Positions 61,053 to 64,000 of a stretch of DNA of 64,000 nt are shown here, piece after piece. Both the position numbers and the translations under genes were made by a program. Below the pieces are notes generated by a model that made no database searches, was not told the DNA's origin, and was given only the letters and a program-made list of their open reading frames with translations. Source of the stretch: Rahnella aquatilis CIP 78.65 = ATCC 33071 (GTDB lineage: Bacteria; Pseudomonadota; Gammaproteobacteria; Enterobacterales; Enterobacteriaceae); assembly GCF_000241955.1 (NCBI RefSeq), contig NC_016818.1, forward strand, positions 1,798,001 to 1,862,000, in the 5' to 3' direction. Numbering within the stretch: position 1 is the stretch's first letter; the number at the start of each line of letters is the position of its first letter.

Positions 61053-62042
61053 TCACATCCCCTTTGCCAGTTTACGTTTTTCATTCCACGCGGTGCTGCT
61101 GATGCTGACCAGAATGATCACGCCGCTGAATACCTGATGCCAGTAAGACGAAATACTCAGCAGCGTCAGGCCGTTTTGCAGGAAGGCCAGCAGCATCACA
61201 CCGAGGATGGTACCGGTCAGTGAGCCGCGTCCGCCGGTCATGCTGGTGCCGCCTAAAACCACCGCCGCCAGTACCGTCAGTTCATAACCGAGCAGCGAGT
61301 TGGGGGCCACGGACTGGGTAATCTGCGCCTGCACCACGGCAGCGATGCCGGCCAGTAAGCCCATAAAGCCATACACGTAAAAATGCAGACGCAGGATGTT
61401 CAGGCCGAGGCGTGACGCGGCGTCACGGTTGCTGCCCATGGCGTAAATCTGACGGCCCACGCGGGTGCGGTTCATCAGCACGCCGGTGGCGATAATCACC
61501 CCCAGCAGGCTGAGCAGCGGCAGCGTCAGGCCATAGTCGTAACCGTCGGCGGCGGTAAAGGAGAACCAGTTTATGCCGTTCATAAACCAGTCAGGGAAGC
61601 CATACAGCCAGGTGCCGTTGGTCAGATACACCAGCAAACCGTAGAACAAATTCAGTGTGGCAATGGTGATAATAATGGCCGGTACGCGCAGCCAGTAGAC
61701 CAGAAAACCATTGACCAGCCCGAGCAGTAAACCGACGCCCATCGACATAGCAAACGCCAGCGGAAAGCTGCCGCCGTGATGAATGATATAACTCGCCATC
61801 ACGTACTGACCGATGGAGGTCACCGCCGGGAAGGAGATGTCGATGCCACCGGCAATCAGCACCACAAACAGGCCGCAGGCCAGAATACCGAGAATGGCGT
61901 AACTGGTGGCGACGTCAGTCAGGTTACCGAGTGTCATAAATTCACCGGTGCTGACACTCAGGCCAATCACCAGCAGCAGTACCAGTAATCCCAGCCAGAA
62001 TTCGTGCAGGGAAAACAGTTTCGAGAGAGATTTGTTATCCAT
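61053..62042 (-). CDS. Sugar ABC transporter permease 1 (RbsC-like)
   Basis: 329 residues from the ATG at 62042, which overlaps the ATPase stop (ATGGATAA). Membrane segments FWLGLLVLLLVIGLSV, ATSYAILGILACGLFVVLI and others. BPD_transp_2 motifs: GGIDISFPAVTSIGQYV, NGFLVYWLRVPAIIITIATL, ASRLGLNILRLHFYVYGFMGLLAG, LGGTSMTGGRGSLTGTILG. Works with permease 2 to import the sugar. Confidence 0.9.
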   Translation of the reverse strand: MDNKSLSKLFSLHEFWLGLLVLLLVIGLSVSTGEFMTLGNLTDVATSYAILGILACGLFVVLIAGGIDISFPAVTSIGQYVMASYIIHHGGSFPLAFAMSMGVGLLLGLVNGFLVYWLRVPAIIITIATLNLFYGLLVYLTNGTWLYGFPDWFMNGINWFSFTAADGYDYGLTLPLLSLLGVIIATGVLMNRTRVGRQIYAMGSNRDAASRLGLNILRLHFYVYGFMGLLAGIAAVVQAQITQSVAPNSLLGYELTVLAAVVLGGTSMTGGRGSLTGTILGVMLLAFLQNGLTLLSISSYWHQVFSGVIILVSISSTAWNEKRKLAKGM

Positions 62043-63555
62043 TGATCGCCTCCGCAATCTGCGCTTCGCTGCTCTGGTGGGGCGCGAATTCCGCCACCAG
62101 TTCGCCTTTGCGCATTACCAGCACACGGTGACTGTTGTAATAAGCCTCCGGGATTTCATCGCAAATCATCAGCACCGCCATGCCGGATTCCGCCAGATCG
62201 CGCGCGATGCGGTAAATCCCTTCTTTATTGGCGATATCAACGCCGACCGTTGGCGAATCGAGGATCAGGATGTGCGGCTGCGTTGCCACCCATTTGGCGA
62301 TGGCGATACGCTGGGCATTCCCGCCGGAAAGGGTTTTCACCGGCAGGCTGCTGTCGGATACTTTAATGTTCAGATCGCGGATCAGATCTTTCACCACTGA
62401 CGCGGCTTTGCGGTGATCCATCAACCCGGTGGCGGTGTGCAGCCTGTCGAAAATCGACACCAGCGTGTTGTCGTAAATGGATTGCTCCATGATCAGCCCC
62501 TGTGTCAGACGGTCTTCTGACACATAGGCAATGCCGTGACGGATTGCGTCGCGGTTGCTGTGGAATTTCACCACGTTGCCGTTAACGCGGATTTCCCCGC
62601 TGTCCGGCTGGCTCATGCCAAACAGGGTCAGACAGAGCTCGGTCCGCCCTGAACCGAGCAGGCCGATCACCGACGTGATTTCCCCCTGACGCAGCGACAG
62701 TGAAATGTCCTGATACTGGCCTTTGCGGCTCAGGTGGCTGACTTCCAGCAGCGGGGTTACGTTGGCCGGTGCGCGTTGCGGCAGGTGACTGTAGGTAAAA
62801 CGCTGTCCGGTCATCAGGAAGGCCAGCTCATTGCTGTCCAGTTCACTGGACGGATAGGTACCGACCAGTTTGCCGTCGCGCATCACGCTGATACGGTCAG
62901 CGACTTCCATCACTTCATCGAGGCGATGGCTGACAAATACCACACAAATACCGGCGGCTTTCAGCTCATTCACCACCCGCAGCAGACCGTTCACTTCCGT
63001 GCGGGTCAGCGACGCGGTCGGTTCATCCATGATAACCAGACTGGCGTCAGCGGCGATTGCCCGGCATATTGCCACTAACTGACGGTCTGCGATCGACAGC
63101 TTTTCGACTTTACGATCCGGATCCAGAGAGACGCCCACCCGTTGCATCACCGCAACGGCTTTTTTGCGCATTGCCTCGCGATGTACCCAGAAATCGCCGC
63201 CCGGTAAATAACGGTGAATAGCGATATTTTCAGCCACCGATAAATTCGGGAATAAAGATAAATCCTGATAAATAACCTGAATGCCGTAATAAGAAGAAAG
63301 TTGTGGCGTCAGGGTATGAAATAATTTGCCGTCGAGCGTAATGGCTGCGCCTTTTTCCGGCTGATAGACCCCGGAAATCACTTTAATAATGGTGCTCTTG
63401 CCGCAGCCATTCTGACCCGCGAGACAATGCACTTCGCCTTTATTGAGCGTCAGGCTGACATTATCCAGGGCTAATACGCCGGGGAATTTTTTACTGATTT
63501 TCTCGAGGCTGATAAAGGCCTCAGCAGGGGCAGGGGACGTGCTGAGAGTATTCAT
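62035..63555 (-). CDS. Sugar ABC transporter ATPase (RbsA-like, two-domain)
   Basis: 506 residues from the ATG at 63555 with AAGGATTGCG before it. Domain 1: Walker A GQNGCGKST (about 45-53), signature-like LSIADRQLV, Walker B LVIMDEPTASL. Domain 2: the degenerate GLLGSGRTEL loop and LSGGNAQRIAIAKWVA, then LILDSPTVGVDIANKEG. This is the usual layout of the RbsA/MglA/XylG group. It powers both permeases. Confidence 0.92.
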   Translation of the reverse strand: MNTLSTSPAPAEAFISLEKISKKFPGVLALDNVSLTLNKGEVHCLAGQNGCGKSTIIKVISGVYQPEKGAAITLDGKLFHTLTPQLSSYYGIQVIYQDLSLFPNLSVAENIAIHRYLPGGDFWVHREAMRKKAVAVMQRVGVSLDPDRKVEKLSIADRQLVAICRAIAADASLVIMDEPTASLTRTEVNGLLRVVNELKAAGICVVFVSHRLDEVMEVADRISVMRDGKLVGTYPSSELDSNELAFLMTGQRFTYSHLPQRAPANVTPLLEVSHLSRKGQYQDISLSLRQGEITSVIGLLGSGRTELCLTLFGMSQPDSGEIRVNGNVVKFHSNRDAIRHGIAYVSEDRLTQGLIMEQSIYDNTLVSIFDRLHTATGLMDHRKAASVVKDLIRDLNIKVSDSSLPVKTLSGGNAQRIAIAKWVATQPHILILDSPTVGVDIANKEGIYRIARDLAESGMAVLMICDEIPEAYYNSHRVLVMRKGELVAEFAPHQSSEAQIAEAING

Positions 63556-63570
63556 CGCAATCCTTACAAC

Positions 63571-63696
63571 ATACCCTTCATACTTCGTGCTGTGGATGCG
63601 TTGGCTGCACTCGCTCACCCGAATCACTTACTTATGTAAGCTCATCGGGATTCACTCATTTGCCGCCTTCCCACAACCCGAATTATTTAGGGTATA
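63571..63696. repeat. ERIC element (intergenic repeat)
   Basis: 126 bp with ATACCC and GGGTAT at its ends. The central inverted repeat contains CTTACTTATGTAAG, and the flanks CGCTCACCCGAATCACTTAC and ATGTAAGCTCATCGGGATTC match the two conserved ERIC cores (primers ERIC2 and ERIC1R) with a few changes. It lies between the binding-protein gene and the ATPase gene of one operon. Confidence 0.9.
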
Positions 63697-63820
63697 AGTT
63701 TCAATGTCTGATTAGAAATTCAGATACGGCACAGCAAACAACGCCGTATCTGTTTCTATTTGCCTGGTGTGGCGCTGGAGATAATGTATCTCCGGTAAAT
63801 AAAAATATTAAAAAGCTAAA

Positions 63821-64000
63821 TCAGAAGCCCAGTGATTTCGCATTTTCTGGTGTGACTTCCAGAATTTTATTAAAGCGGATCACGTGCTTATCCATATCCA
63901 CATCAGCTTTGCCCAGCCCTTCGATGCTCAGATCTTTAGTGACTTCTTTACCCTGCAACATCTGGTCGGCGACGGTGACTAAGGCGTAACCGGCATCTTT
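63821..64000 (-). CDS. Periplasmic sugar-binding protein of the ABC operon (partial, C-terminus)
   Basis: The last 60 codons lie in the window, ending LEVTPENAKSLGF and TGA at 63821-63823. Visible parts KDAGYALVTVADQMLQGKEV and MDKHVIRFNKILEVT fit the C-terminal end of periplasmic-binding-protein type 1 proteins. The gene is upstream of the ATPase gene and in the same direction, the usual first gene of such operons. Its N-terminus lies beyond the right edge. Confidence 0.82.
   Translation of the reverse strand, partial: KDAGYALVTVADQMLQGKEVTKDLSIEGLGKADVDMDKHVIRFNKILEVTPENAKSLGF

Overview
The window is from an enterobacterium, probably Yersiniaceae such as Rahnella, Serratia or a relative. 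The evidence is an enterobacterial tRNA-Asn, a nac gene beside it as in E. coli, cstA-ybdD, a Spy/CpxP protein, a YdcR-like regulator and an ERIC repeat. The genus is an inference. A tyrosine-integrase-type integrative conjugative element (ICE) fills about 1-51,178 and runs off the left edge. Ordinary chromosome follows from 51,179 to 64,000.

The ICE is inserted in the 3' end of tRNA-Asn (51,163-51,238). The 17-bp sequence CCAGTCAGAGGAGCCAA at the junction is the repeat known for High Pathogenicity Island/ICEKp-type elements. The transfer module is nearly complete. It has a MobC-type relaxase (17,834) and a MobB-like coupling protein (18,591). It has a VirB1-VirB11 set with a VirB3-VirB4 fusion, a VirB7-like lipoprotein, a TrbM/KikA-like protein and an EexN-like exclusion lipoprotein (25.4-35.6 kb). 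AlpA, DUF2857 and TraR/DksA-type small genes follow (36-37 kb). A 0.9-kb gene-free, strongly palindromic stretch (24.1-25.05 kb) lies between the mobilisation and mating-pair genes and is the best oriT candidate.

The left 24 kb and a second patch at 20.8-24.1 kb are cargo that looks like an anti-phage island. From left to right: an ABC-three-component-like operon with two PD-(D/E)XK nuclease proteins, decayed HigA and RadC genes, an ArdC-like antirestriction protein, and a retron (ncRNA plus RT-TOPRIM fusion of the Ec67 type). Next come a small nuclease-like gene, a proteasome-fold Ntn-hydrolase-like protein, a Ser/Thr kinase, a HEPN protein with eight CxxC knuckles, two orphan hypotheticals and a HEPN/TOPRIM-associated protein. 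Then there is a three-gene operon (pentapeptide-repeat membrane protein, nucleotidyltransferase, small helical protein) and a nuclease-fold candidate. Many of these stand alone between AT-rich spacers. The spacers carry copies of a short hairpin-forming repeat around TGGCAC and a partner motif around ATGAGCGA.

A second cargo block (38.4-49.3 kb) is metabolic and resistance-like. It holds a TetR regulator divergent from a metallo-beta-lactamase-fold lactonase, a TetR-controlled RND efflux operon with two adaptors (TriABC-like) plus an outer-membrane factor, and a MarR regulator divergent from a quinone-oxidoreductase-like enzyme. Each divergent pair has a clear palindromic operator between or near the genes.

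The chromosomal flank carries nac with a recognisable sigma-54 promoter and NtrC-type site, a holin-like gene, ybdD-cstA, a spy-like gene, a MocR/YdcR regulator, and a sugar-uptake operon on the minus strand (binding protein, ATPase, two permeases, FGGY kinase) that runs off the right edge.
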